A DNA stretch of 64,000 bases from Chlorella sorokiniana (Eukaryota; Chlorophyta; Trebouxiophyceae; Chlorellales; Chlorellaceae): assembly GCA_025917655.1 (NCBI GenBank), contig CP084613.1:3412001-3476000 (forward strand), read 5' to 3'. Every line of letters begins with the position of its first letter. The first letter of the stretch is position 1. Under the pieces are notes generated by a model. It was not told where the DNA came from and made no database searches. It worked only from the letters and a program-made list of their open reading frames with translations. This document shows positions 33,510-47,449 of this stretch, one piece after another. The position numbers were made by a program, and so were the translations under genes.

Positions 33510-36500
33510 TCAGGCGAATACTGCCTGGCTGACGGTACTTCCGTACTGCGAGGTCTGCTGCAGCTCTTGCAGCGCCGCAGACAGCTGCAGGGGTGACAGG
33601 CAGGTGCGTGGATAGGCGTCGGCGCTGGACAGGGGGCACATGAGCACAGGTGACAGAGGGGTTTGCAAACAAGACAGAGCCCAGCAGCGCCGTGCCACCC
33701 CCGCACCTCTGGGTGCTTCTCCGCATCGTACCCCGTCAGCCGCTGCAGCACGGCAGGCCAGAAGGGCACCACGCCCCGCTGCTTGCGGCCAAGGTACAAC
33801 GCCGCGGCGGCCTGCACATCAGGTGGCAGATGTTGCAGCGTCAGCTCGCGAGGCGCAGCCAGTGTGCCAGGCGACAGACTGGTGGGCACAGCCTGCAATG
33901 CAGCCTGGAGCCAGCACAGCCGCCAGCCCCGCACCGCCGTGCTCACCAGCACGCTGGGCGGGTAGGCGGAGAAGGCCTCCCCCAAGGCCAGCTCTTGCAG
34001 CAGCTGGAAAGAACAGCCCAGCAGCGCCTCAAGCTGGGGGGGGCAGGGGGTAGGGTGTTGAAATGTGGTGGGCGTGGTGTGTGTGTCTATGGCAGGAGGT
34101 TGGGGGCTTGCGCGAGCCCATTAGCATGCCCGTGAGGCTCGAGATGCGGGCGTGAGGTAGGGGGATGCGTGCTGTGCGCTGTGAAGTTCCGCGCATTGCC
34201 AGGAAAGCACCAGGCAGACCTGGAACCAGACAACGCTCAAGCCCGTGCCAGCGGCGGCAGCAGGCCCCCACCTGCTGGGCGTCGTCGACGCCGCACGCCA
34301 GCCTGGCGGCATACACGCGCCAGCAGTGCACGGCTGCAGAGGGTCATAGAAAGAGGGGGTTTGTAGAGAGACGCAGAGCTGAGAGAGGGTTGAATAGCAA
34401 GCCAGTGCAGCCACTGCGCTGGCGTCAAGCTGCCTGCCACGCAACCCACTCACCGCTGATGCATGCTGTGTCGCCATGCAGCGCTTCCGTCACCCCTGCA
34501 CCTCCAGCGACAGCGCAGCCTCGGGCTGGCATCCCACCGCCGCCTCCACCGCGCCGCCGTCCAGCTGCACGGCCAGCCGCGCCAGCGGCGGCTCGCCCCC
34601 TCGGCTCCCGCGGCCAGCGCCACCGCTGCCGCCGCAAACAGCGCATCCAGCGAGGAGGTGTGCCCGGCAGCGCCGGCGCGGTCCAGCAGCGCGGCAGCGG
34701 CATGCCAAACCTCGGCCGACAGCCCCAGCCCCAGCACCAGTTGGTGCGCGGCAGCGGCCAGCTCGCGGCGGCAGGCGCGGTAGGAAGGGGCCAAGCGGAG
34801 GGCGTCGGCGACCGGCGGGTGCGTCGACTCGTAGCCTTGGATCAGGGAAAAGTCCTGCGTGGGGGTTGGGCGAGGGCGCATGAGCGCAGGGGTTGGGCGA
34901 GGGCGGACGAGCGGATTGAGAAACAAAACACACACATGCAATGAGGCGAAGGGGTTCCTGCCAGTAGAGAGAGACCCTCTAGAGGCAGCACAGCCCTCCC
35001 TCGCCGGCACCCTCCCCAACCAGCGTACCCGCTGCGCCTGCTCCTCCAGGCGAGCCTCCTGCGCGGCACGGCCCTCCAGCAGCGCAGCGGCGCCCTCCGC
35101 ACTCGCCAGGGCCGCCGCCGCGCACAGCGACCGCTCCCACTGCTCGTACGCCTCTGCAGGGAGGGGTGTGAGAGCGGGTGGTCAAAACATAACCAGAGCC
35201 AGAAATAACGTTTCTTGTGTTAGTGATGACTGGTCAGTTTCTGGCTGGTTGGGTGTGGAGGGCGTGGCGGAGGGATTAAGGGCAGGCCGGCGAGGGGCAC
35301 GTGCAAGGTGGGCCAGGGTGCAGGGAGCCGGCGCCACCGTGCGCGACGTGTTGCGCAGCAGCAGGCAGCAGCTGATGTCGCCAGGCCACGGCCGGCCCGC
35401 CTGCAGGGGTCTCACCCGTGAAGAGCCACTTCCTGAGCATGAAGGCGCTGCTCTCCATGCGCTGCGCCCGCCCCGCCTCGTGCGCCACGCGGAAGGGGGC
35501 ACCCGCAAGCACCAGGGTGGCACCAAGCGCGTCCTTCAGGGCCGCTGCAGCCGCAGCACCCTCCTCAGCAGGCACATGCTCCGACTGGCCAGCATCTGGA
35601 GCGGGGTGGAGAAGCAGCGCAGCGGCGCATGGGGCACAGGCAGGTGGCTGCCGCGCACCAGGCTGAACAACCTCCCCCGGGACGGCGGGCAGCTGAGGCC
35701 CCAAAAGCTGCGTTGAGCTGCCGGCTGAGGCCGCACATGGTGACAGCCAGCTGTGAGCAGGCAGGGAGGGCTGGAGCCAGCCGCACAGCACAGCACAGCA
35801 CGGCACAGCACAGCCACACTCACGAGCCATGACGCAGACGCGCTTGCCGTGGTCCAGCACGCTGTCACCCCGCGGTTGCCGATGGCGGCACGCTTCCCGG
35901 CCAGCCAGGCGCGCATGCGCAGCACCCCGGGGCCCATCCGCGGTCGGCGCAGGTCCACCTTGATCAGCGCCCGCACCTGGCTCTCGTCCGCGGGCGGCAG
36001 CCAGCCCGCGCTGCACAGCAGCAGGAGGGAGCCAGTGCGGGCGGCAGCGCGCTGAGCTGGCTGGCCTCTTTGGAGCTGGCGTCAGGCTGCTCAGTGCAAC
36101 ATGGTGAGCTCGAGAGCGGCCGCCCCTGCCCACCTGGCGGCCTGCTCGAAGAGGTGCAGCGCCCGCGCCTGCGCCCAGGCCAGCCCCGAGCTCCACAGCG
36201 CATCCACCGCAAGGGCAGCCAGCTCCTCGCTGGGCTCGAGGCTGCGAAGCAGGGGAGTGGGGAGGCGGTGTGGGCAGACCAGCCAGGCCAGGCCGGCAAA
36301 CTGATGCCTGGAGGGTGCTCTGCTGGCTGGCTGGTCGCAAGGCTCAACAGCAGTAGAGCTGCGGATGCAGGAGCAGCGCCCTCCCAAACCTGGCCGGCAA
36401 CGCAGCACAGCTATATGGCACCCGGCCCTGCAGGCTCACCCTCCAGCCAGCATCTCCTCATACACCTGGACGCCCTCCACCCAGTGGCCCGCGCCGCACA

Positions 36501-39300
36501 GCGCCGCCACCCAGTGCTGGTGGCTGGCGGCGCTGGGCTGCAGCCCATACCGCGCCAGCCGCGCCCAGGCCAAGCGCGCATCCTCCACGGCGGCGGCGGC
36601 AGCGCAGGCCGCCAGCACGCCATTGATCAGGTCCAGGCCCGGCACCCGCCCCTCATCTTCCGCCAGCAGCAGCAGCTGCGTGGCAACGTCGCTCCAGCCG
36701 CGGAGGGCGCAGGCTTCCTGCACGGCTGCCGCCACCCGGCTGGCGGAGGCGCCGCCGCCGCGGCTTGCCAGCCTGGCCGCCACCTCGGCAACTTCCGCTG
36801 CGCTGAGCTGGCGCCGCAACACGTCCAGCAGCGCGACGATCGAGGCGAGCGAGGGCGTTGCGCCAGCAGAGAGCATGCGTTCCACGGCGGCCTGAGCGGC
36901 GGCGGCGTTGCCCGCCGCAGCAGCACGCTGCACCACCCGCTCGAAAACCTGCAGCTGGCACGCAAGGGAAGCAACGCATCAAGCACGTTGGTTTGGCCGT
37001 CGGTTGGGAGTTAGTTATTATTTGCAGCAAGACGCACCAGCAGCCACGGTCAAAGCAGCGCAGCCCGGTGATGAGAGTGCTCAAGAGCAGATGTGTCCAA
37101 CGTTGCCCCGTAAGTGCAGTTTGCCCTCGTGGACCAACCCTGCAACCCGCGTCACAGACCCGCTTGCACTCACCGTCGCATCGCCGCCCTCCTCGGCGCC
37201 GCCCTGCTCCGCCCAGGCCGCCAGAGCCGCATCCACAGCCTCCCAGGCCTCCCTGGCCATGTGCTGGTCCAGCAGGGCGGTGAGGGCGGCGGGGGAAGGC
37301 TGGAGACCTAGGGCTTGCATGTTGCGGTACGCATCCACAGCCACCTCGTACTGCCCGCTCCTGCGAAAAGGTGAAGCAAACAGAAACTCAAATCCAAGCT
37401 GCTGATGGGAACAGCAGCAGAGGCACCAACAGCGATGGAACAGGCCCGGAAGGCAAGACGGCTATCTTGCAAACGCCTCGTCAAGCCCTCCTGCGCCTCG
37501 CCAGGCCTTCCCCTCTGTCCTCCCTGCCGCATGACTGGCCCCTGCTGCTCCCAGCCCTTGCTTCCCTTTGCAGCGGCCCACCTGCAGAAGGCGTGCACCA
37601 GCGCAGAGTGCACCTCCGGCGTGTCCTCCCCCGATCCTTGAGCTCCGCAAAGAGGCGCACCGCGGGCTTGGGCCGGCGCCAGCCCCGTACAGGTGGATCA
37701 TAACCGCAAACGCGTCTGGGCTGCGCAGCGGCACCAGCGGGCTGTCCTGGGGCAGGGCCCGCAGCCAGTCGAAGAGCTGCACGGCGCGGGCGGCGGTGGT
37801 GGGGAGGCCAGCAGGCGCAGCAGCTCGCAGAGGCGCGCGGCGTCCCAGCCAGACAGCCAGGCAGGCGCCACGTCAGCAACCGCCACGTCAGCGGGCAGCA
37901 GCGCCAGCTTGCGCTGGACCTCGTCCACTGCAGGCAGCCAGAGGTGCAGGGTTGAAAGGATGAGCGGCGCTGCAAGGGCCCATGCAACACGAGCAAGGGC
38001 TCCTGGGTGGGGTCCTGCCGTTCCTTCAGCAGCGCTGCCGGCACCCTGCTGCTCACCTGACAAGGGGCCCGCAGGCTCCTGGGCGGACTCGGGTGCCACA
38101 CCAATCACGGCGCCAAAGAACGAGCGCAAGTCACCCACATCATCTGCTCGAGAGGGCTCAGGCTCAGGCACATGAGCATGCCATCCAACACCCAATGTGT
38201 CAGCCCGCCCCTCCCACAGGCCTGGCCTGAAAAAAAACGATCTTATTCACTCTGTTCAAGCAAGCCGCAAGCAAGCTCACCGTCCGAGTCGTCGTCCAAG
38301 CCCGGCAACGACGCCGGCAGCACAGCAGCCGCAGCAGCGGCAGCAGCGGCCTCCTGGCTTTGAGCGGTGCGTGCCAGCAGGGGGCCACGGCTGTGGGGCT
38401 GGCAGGCGCCAGCTTGGGCAGTTTCAAGCTGGCTGCTGCCGCTCCAGTGGATTCCCGCAGCGGCTGCAGAGGCGACGGGGATGGCAAGGCGCTGCCGCCA
38501 AACTGTGGCATCGCTGGCGAGCTGACGCTGCTGCTGGCCTGGCTGCCGCTAGCCGTGGCGGCCAGGCTGCCGGGCGTCAGCGCTGGGGATGCCCGGTAGC
38601 TGCCGGCCTGTGGCGGCGCTGGGGAGAAGGGGTGGGCGCTGGGCGTCAGGCCCTGCGCCAAACCAGAGCTGCCAGCATTGTGGGACGCAGCGGCAGCAGG
38701 CGCAGGAGAGCTGCCGCCCAAAGGCCCGCTGCCAGCCATGCTGCTGCCCGCCCCGCCCAGAGTGAATGGGCGGGCGCTGACGTTCAGCCCACTGCTCCCG
38801 CCCCCGCGGCTCCCCAGTCTGCTGGTGGCAAAGGCTTGCGCGGCGCTGGTGCTGCGGGGGCTGTCACCCCCATACAGGCTTTCAGGCAGCTGGCTGTACC
38901 CATTGGTGCTGCTAGTATCGGTGCCAGCGGCTGCAGCTGTGGCGCCGCCCATGGGCAGCTGCACTAGGCCGCCGCCCAGGGGCAGCGGCAGGGCCAGGCC
39001 CGAGCCTGGCAGCATGCCGCCCGCGGGCGGCAGCATGCAAACGCTGCTGCCGCTGCTAGCCGGGCGCAGGCCGGTGCTCGGGGAGAAGCTGCTGCTGAGG
39101 CCGCCGTTGATGGCGGGGCCAAGGCCGGCCAGGAGCGGTGTGGAGGGCGAGGTTGCGGGTGTGGGGTCGGCGCGCTGCTGGAGCAGCGTGCTGCAAGATA
39201 CGCCCTCCGCTGCAAACTGGTACACCTCTGCGGATGGGACAGATGAAAAACACCGTTGGTGAATGCCCAACAATCTTCTGGCGGCTACCATTACAAACAT
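33510..39300 (-). CDS. Pentatricopeptide repeat protein with C-terminal cyclin-like domain (PPR-cyclin)
   Basis: PPR proteins bind organellar RNA one base per repeat. From the 5' side (39300 down): a Ser/Gly/Pro-rich leader of about 300 residues (MFVMVAARRLLG start, possibly a transit peptide), an acidic stretch GLDDDSD, then helical repeats. Examples of the repeats are LCELLRLLASPPP, FAVMIHLYGAGRRPKPAV, HSALVHAFCRSGQYEVAVDA with YRNMQALGLQPSPAA, VFERVVQRAAAAGNAAAA, LINGVLAACAAAAAVEDA, and WVAALCGAGHWVEGVQVYEE. These are PPR motifs (about 36200-37800). After a linker (KVDLRRPRMGPGVLRMRAWL), the 3' exons (35430-33510) hold helices resembling a cyclin fold: AFSAYPPSVLVSTAVRG, LPPDVQAAAALYLGRKQRG and FWPAVLQRLTGYDAE. 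Splice phase supports continuity from FMLRKWLFTG to EAYEQWERSL. I recall green-algal PPR-cyclin proteins being reported; whether this is one gene or two needs transcripts. Confidence 0.7.
35783..35814. repeat. (CAGCA)n-type short tandem repeat
   Basis: Six imperfect copies of a 5-bp unit (CAGCA/CGGCA) lie in an intron of the PPR-cyclin gene. Confidence 0.8.
39291..39295 (-). terminator. TGTAA signal (TTACA on +) between OPR-RAP and PPR-cyclin genes
   Basis: The signal lies about 220 bp past the OPR-RAP stop on the - strand. It overlaps the ATG proposed for the PPR-cyclin gene, so either the upstream gene ends here or the PPR-cyclin start lies further in. Confidence 0.4.
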
Positions 39301-39515
39301 TGATCCTGGCCTAGCGCGGGCGCCCGGAAAGAGCGGGCGCTACCCAGGGAGCAGGCCCACCTTCTGGGGTGAGGTGCGCCAGGTTGGCAGGGAGGGGGGG
39401 GCGCATCGGGATCCCGAGGATCCAGCCCATAGCACTCCCACACGCTCTGGCACTGCAGCCGTGCAGAAGAAGGGGCCAGCAGGACGCTTCCCGTCACGCA
39501 GGAGGGAGCAGCGGG

Positions 39516-42500
39516 TCAGATGGAGCACATGGAGGCAATGGCAAAGGGACATTGAGCGCTGCAGACAGCAGGGTGTAGGCTGCTTGCCTGCAGCAGGCGG
39601 TACAGGTATTTCTTCTTTTCGTCCAGCGTGCGCAGCGTGCCCCATTGGAAGTATGGCACAGACACAACCTGAGAGGGGAGGGGTTAAGGGAGCGGAGGCA
39701 GCAATTTCAATATAAGCCATCAGTAGAGTGGGCACCGCGGAAACCCGCTCTGAAGCAGGCCAGTAGCGTGCGCCACGTGTTGGTAGAGGATGGGAGGGCG
39801 TCGGTGCGGGGTGGGTGAGGGTGGCTCTCACCCTCCAACCACGAGACTGCAGCAGCCGCCAGCGCCAGAGGGTGCGCCCCAGCGGCACAAACGGCTCGTT
39901 CTGGGTGAAGTGGGCGCTCCCATCCACCTCCACGGCCACCAGCTCGCCACGCAAGGCAATGTCCACTGGCGGATGGACACAGGGGCAGGCAACAAGATGA
40001 AAAGTCTGGTGGAGGGGGTGCAGCTGCTCACGAGGCGGCAGCGGCAGCGTGAAGGCAGGGGGATGTGCTGCAGGGGCCCAGCCGCGCATCGCCCGGCACC
40101 TGACATGAGCCCGTCCTCGATGCGCCGCTCGATGTCGTGCTCAATGCCCAGAGCGCTCACCACAGATGCCACATCCCTGCGGCGGGTCGTGGCATGCAGC
40201 TGGCCCCACAGGGTTGATCGGGTGCCCACATGACTGCTCCGCGCAGGCTTTGCCATCCCCCGGCCACCCCATGTGTGTTACTATACAAGAAACGCATCAT
40301 GCAAACCCCCCCCGGCCGCCCTTGCCTGTGCGTGACCGACACCTTGAGCACCTCTGCCTGCTTGCGCCACTCTATCTCGCCGCGGGACAGAAGCTCTGGT
40401 GGAATGTACTGCGCGATGTCGTACACCTGTCGCCGCGGGGGAGGCAGGAAGCTTGCTGAGGCGGCGCCACGCCCGCCGGATGAGCTGCCGGCCAGGTCGC
40501 GTCCTGCCCTGCTGGCGGGGTCGCCAGCGGATGCGTGCACCCCGCCTGCCCAGCCTGGCGCGCACCTGCTGGCTGAGGCTCATCTTGGCCTGGTACAGCT
40601 GGATGTAGGCCTCCTGAGTGAAGCTCTCCCGCCTCAGGCTCAGCAGCTTACCGCCCAGCAGCTCCATCGCCTCGGGCGACAGTATGCCCAGCACCGTGCA
40701 GGCCCACAGCAGGTTGCCGCAGTCCTGGTGTGTGTGTGTGTGTGGGGGGCGAGTGGGTGGGGGGGGAGCAGGGGCACAGGGGATGAGGCAACACCGGCCT
40801 GGCTGGTGAGGCAGCGACGGCTCCTCGCCTTGCGTCGCCACACTGGCGATGCCACCCCTTCTCCTTAGCCGCGGACCCCCACCTGCACCGCCGGGCGCGC
40901 CACTCCGCGGCCAGCGGCAGCATGGCAGCCACCAGCGTGGCTGCGGGCATGTAGGCCAGGCGGGCCATGGCCCAGGCCAGCATGCCCAGCTCCTGGCTCT
41001 TGAAGCGGTCCAGCTGAGGCTCTGCACAGGAGGCGTTTCAGGGGCTCAGCAGGCGCTGGTCGGGTGCAGCTCAGGCAGGCGCTGTCAAAGGGCCCTGGTC
41101 AACCCGGGCTTCACGCGCCGCCGCTGCAGGCAGCGCTTTCCTGGCAGCACTTCCAGGTGCGACCAAAGGTGCAAAGCGCACCACCCTTCTGCGCCAGCCA
41201 GCAGCAGGCGATCTGAATTGAGGGCGGCGCTGCCTGTGCCCCCCAACCCACCCGCGTGCGCCAGCATGGCGTCCAGCAGGGCGGCCCCAGGGAAGAAGCG
41301 CAGCGTGGCCAGGGCCCAGCACGTGTTGGCCATCTCCTGGGGCTTCATGCGCTGCGCTGCCGCCCCCGCCGCCTGTGCCGCCACGGTGAGGGGGGACCAC
41401 ACCCGGTCAGACTCTGCTGCCAGGCGCACAGTGCCAAACCTTCCCCCGGGCGAGAAAGCACCACGCTTTCCTCCCGGGCATACGCTGCCAAGCTTCCCCC
41501 GGGCAACAAGTAGTCGCACGAGATGTCCTCCCCGGGCGGGGCCCCACCTTGGCGATGGCCTCCACCTGGGCGGGGCCGGGCCAGAAGTCCATGGTGGCCA
41601 TGGACCACAGCAGGTTGCTCAGCTCCTGCTCCGGGGAGGGTGGAGGGGCGAGGGAACAAGGGGTGGGGGTGGTTTCGGGAGGGGGGCGGGGGCATCATAC
41701 AAACAGTGGAAGCAGCCCGCAGAGGAGGGCATGGAGCAAGCGCGAGCCGGGCAGCAAGCCACGCATGGATTGGCTGCCCAGCAGGCCCCACCCCTCCATG
41801 CTTGCCTGCGGCTTGAACTGGGGCAGCAGCGGCACCGCCTCCTTCACCAGGGACGCCATGAGCAGCTGCGGGCGGCGGCCCAGGTGCGCGTAGGCGAGGG
41901 CGAGGTTGGAGATGGTCTGAGGGCGCATGCGCGCGCGCCAGCCGCGGTCGCCCAGCAGCAGGCCCAGCTCATCTGGGACACGGTCCAGCAGGGCCTGCGG
42001 GCGTCCAGGAGGGGGAACAGAGCCCAGAACAACTTTTACCCCTAAGAGAGTGGAGATTCTGTGGAGCGGACGCACGATGCAGGCCGCACCGCGGACAAGC
42101 AAGCAACCCGGGGCTGCCGCCCTGCAACACAGGCCACCTCGACCCACCACAAGCGGTGGGTTCCGCACAGCTCCGCAGCAGCTGTTCATCCGCAAGGGAC
42201 AAATCAGCAGCCAGCGCGGCAGCCGCGCCTCACGTGTGCGTCGGGGGCAGCTGCGTGCCCGTACGCTGCAGCATGCTCAGGCTCCACACCAGGTTGGTCA
42301 GCTCCTGGGGCCCAAACTGGCGCAGCATGCCGTCGGCGCACTGCACCAGCGCGCTCAGCAGCTCCGGCTGCACCGCCCAGGGGGTGGAAGGGGCAGACGG
42401 GGCGACAGTGCTTCTGTCGATTGATGGCACATTTGCTCCGGAATGGAGCCTTGGGCTGCCACAACCTCCACGCTCAACCAAGCTGTGCTGCTGTTGGCGG

Positions 42501-43830
42501 TGCCGCAGGCCACAGACCGCCGCCTGCTCAGCTCACCGGCGGCACAAAACCGATGTTGACGATGCCATGCAGCGAATTGGACACATTCTGGGGGAGAAGG
42601 AGCCTGCAGTGCATGGTGTGCAACAAACGAAAGTCTCTGGACAGCTGCCTATGTGCTCCGCAAGCACGGCAGCCCAGGGCCAGCCGCCACCTTCCCAGGC
42701 AAGGGATAGAGGTTTTCCCTGGAACTCTCACGTCCATCAGCGCCCCTCCTGGCCAGCCCGCCACCATACCCCCCGCCACGCAGCCACGCGCACCCTTATG
42801 CCGCGCGTGGGTCAGCTGCGCCGCCATCTCGCGCGCCAGGGCGTCCACCATGGCGCGCACCTCGTGCGTCAGCTTCACCCCCAGCTTGCCCAGGGCCCAC
42901 AGGATGTTGGCCAGCCCCTGCGGCTTGAAGTCGGCGGCCTGCCAGGCCACAGCGCGCCCCACGGCGTGCAGCACGTCGTAGTCGGGGGCAGGCCCATGGA
43001 GGCCGCTGAGTAGACGATGTTCGACAGTGACTGCGCGCCAAAGTTGTAGTGCTTGTCTGCGACAGGATGGGTGCCGGCGGTACAAACGCTTGACAGCAAG
43101 GCTCCGGATCAGGTGCTTGATAGCACAGGGCCCGGCTGGGTGCACGAAGGCAGAGGGCGGATGCTGTCGCGGGGCCCACCCGTCATGTAGGTCGCCTGGC
43201 TGACGGTGGCCAACCGGTGCACAACCTCCGCCTGCAGCGCGGCGCACAGCTCATCCAGGTGCTGCTGCGGCAGGCGGTGCGTCTTGCTGATGCTCCACAG
43301 CGTGAGCCCCAGGTTCTGCGCCTGCACGTGCTCCAAGCGGTCCAGCAGTGCCTGGTTGAGCTGCGTGAGCAGGGAGCCCAGCTGCTGCTGCCGCGGGGGG
43401 CCACGCGTCGGGCGGCGTGCGCTCGTCCTGCATGTGCCGCGCGATCCGATGGTACGCTGTACAATGGTTGACGGCGTTCATGCGCCCAAAGTTGACAACC
43501 ACCACATGTATGAGGTCCTGCAGCAGCACATTGCAGAGGCAGGGGGCTCGAGGAGAGGAGAACAGGGGCGCCAACAGCAAGCGGCAACAGGGGCCCCTGC
43601 ACGGACGTGGCGATCCGGGAAGGATACATGCGGCTCCCTAACACCTGAAGATTGGCCGCCTGCGTTATCTGGGCATTTAGCTGCCGGGAAACGCTGGCAG
43701 CTCCGCCCGTGCCCCTGCCGAACTCGCTCCCGGAGCGAGAGGCAGAGGTTTGCCGCATGTTGCCTCCTCTCGATGCCATTTGAAGAGTTAGGGGCGCTTG
43801 TGCAGCGGCGGGTGAGTGATCAAATCGCAC
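39516..43830 (-). CDS. Octotricopeptide (OPR) repeat protein with C-terminal RAP domain
   Basis: OPR proteins are algal organellar RNA-binding factors that control splicing, stability or translation of single plastid or mitochondrial transcripts. Repeats share a core of the form L/ANxLWALAxLG: HVQAQNLGLTLWSISKTH, AQSLSNIVYSAASMG, FKPQGLANILWALGKLG, ELTNLVWSLSMLQRTG, QTISNLALAYAHLGRRP, ELSNLLWSMATMDFWPG, MKPQEMANTCWALATL, SQELGMLAWAMARLAYMP and DCGNLLWACTVLGILSP. A helical linker follows (SVVSALGIEHDIERRI). The RAP domain comes next: VDIALRGELVAVEVDG, HFTQNEPFVPLGRTLWRW, RGWRVVSVPYFQW and LDEKKKYLYRLLQ (about 39600-40000). Read through, the last exon stops at 39516-39518. Start is MRFDHSPAAAQ (43828-43830). 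Frame changes are seen at 43395-43400 and 42984-42988. The target transcript is unknown. Confidence 0.88.
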
Positions 43831-44525
43831 GGAAGGGTTTGGAGGGCCGTATGGGCAGCGCTTTAAAAGAAACTTATGCTCACACCCTCAGCATATAGGC
43901 TAGGCGTGTCAGGTGCCCCCAAACAAGCGCACGCTACTGCAGCCCTTGCGAGGGCCGCAACCGACGTGAGCAAGCAAATGGCATGCAGCAAAGCGATCTC
44001 TGAAGCAAGAGATGATCAGAGTTCAGCAGCTAGGCAGGCGGGAGAGAGCATGAGGTGCATCTTGTCGCCAGCAGGCGGGCTGCCCCAGCCGCCATTTCCT
44101 GCCTCGTGCCTCGTGTGGCGCTGCAAGATGCTTCTTACATGGCCGGTGCAGAAGGCTTCATCAAACGATGCGACGATAAACCTTAACAAAGTCCTGCCAA
44201 ATAGGGGACGCCCGCAGACACCAGTTCTCCAGCGGGCGCAGTTGACGGGGTGGAGCCCAAGGGAGGCGACCAAGTCGGGCGCGCCCGCTGCGCTTCCGGC
44301 ACTTTGTTGGAATATGTGGGTTCTCTGTTTTCGTTTCCACTTACCAGATTCCTCATCCTGCGCTTCCACACGGCCCAGCCCAACTAAGAGGTGCCGTCCT
44401 TGCGAAACTGCTGCCGCCGCTTGAGCGGCCATTGCTCTAACATACAGCACATTCACTCACATTCGACATGCGCAAGCATGTGCCTATAGTTGAGTCACAG
44501 CAATCAGGCTGCTACAATCTCCTGT
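43831..44525. other. Intergenic, OPR-RAP promoter and TsaD 3' region
   Basis: No gene recognised. A TTACA at about 44134, some 390 bp past the TsaD stop, may be its poly(A) signal on the - strand. Confidence 0.45.
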
Positions 44526-46833
<2,308 letters not shown>

Positions 46834-47449
46834 GGTGAAGGCTTTGAACTTGTCGATGTATATATATGGGTGATGGCGCAGGGTGCGAACGCGCGCGAAA
46901 GAGGCTCAGCACCGCAAGTCGGGCACTGCCCCCGTGGCATTTCACTTGAGTTGTCCTGGCTTCGACAGCGCCGTAAGAGCCGCAGGCGGTGGATTTTGTA
47001 CATGTTCGCATCTACAATGATCAAAGCACGATGACAGCCGGGGAGACCGCCAACGCCGTGAGGCTGCTATTAACGCAGACAGAGCAAAAGCTTGCCGCCT
47101 CCAAGCCACGACACCCGTTGGGAGCTTTTGAATGCTTTCAACTTTCGCTTTGCCGGTGAGCGTGCGGTGCCCCGCTGCACTGTTTGGCCCAACGCTTGCA
47201 CGCTCGCCTGGGCGCTGTGCCCTAATGTCATCATTCCATGAAAAAAACATGTGCACGTGGGGCGGGCGGGCTGGTGGGCATCCCGGCGAGAACCTCAGTA
47301 CCCCTGCTGCGCTCCTGGCAGGGCCGTGCCGCCACGTGCCCACTAAGTGTCACATAATCATCCCTCTGGCACAAGCATTGCGTTTTGCGAGCTTGTGGCA
47401 AGAACATCCTGCACACTGTCTAGCACACGCTATCACTGCAGGGAGTATG
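46834..47449. other. Intergenic, divergent promoters of TsaD and SET genes
   Basis: No convincing exon is seen, although the first exon(s) of the SET gene, encoding the start of its HMG-like segment, may lie here undetected. A (AT)-rich patch TATATATATGG occurs near 46858. Confidence 0.4.

Noticed and set aside
38197-38967. + strand frame of 256 codons opposite the Ser/Gly/Pro-rich leader of the PPR-cyclin gene
   Set aside because: A repeat-driven shadow; no domain and no splice support.
39240-39600. RAP domain exon spliced by a GC donor directly onto the PPR-cyclin leader exon, making one giant gene
   Set aside because: The CAG|GCAAGC donor is in phase 0 but the AGGTGTACC acceptor needs another phase. 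Read-through to a stop at 39516 plus a TGTAA signal supports two genes.
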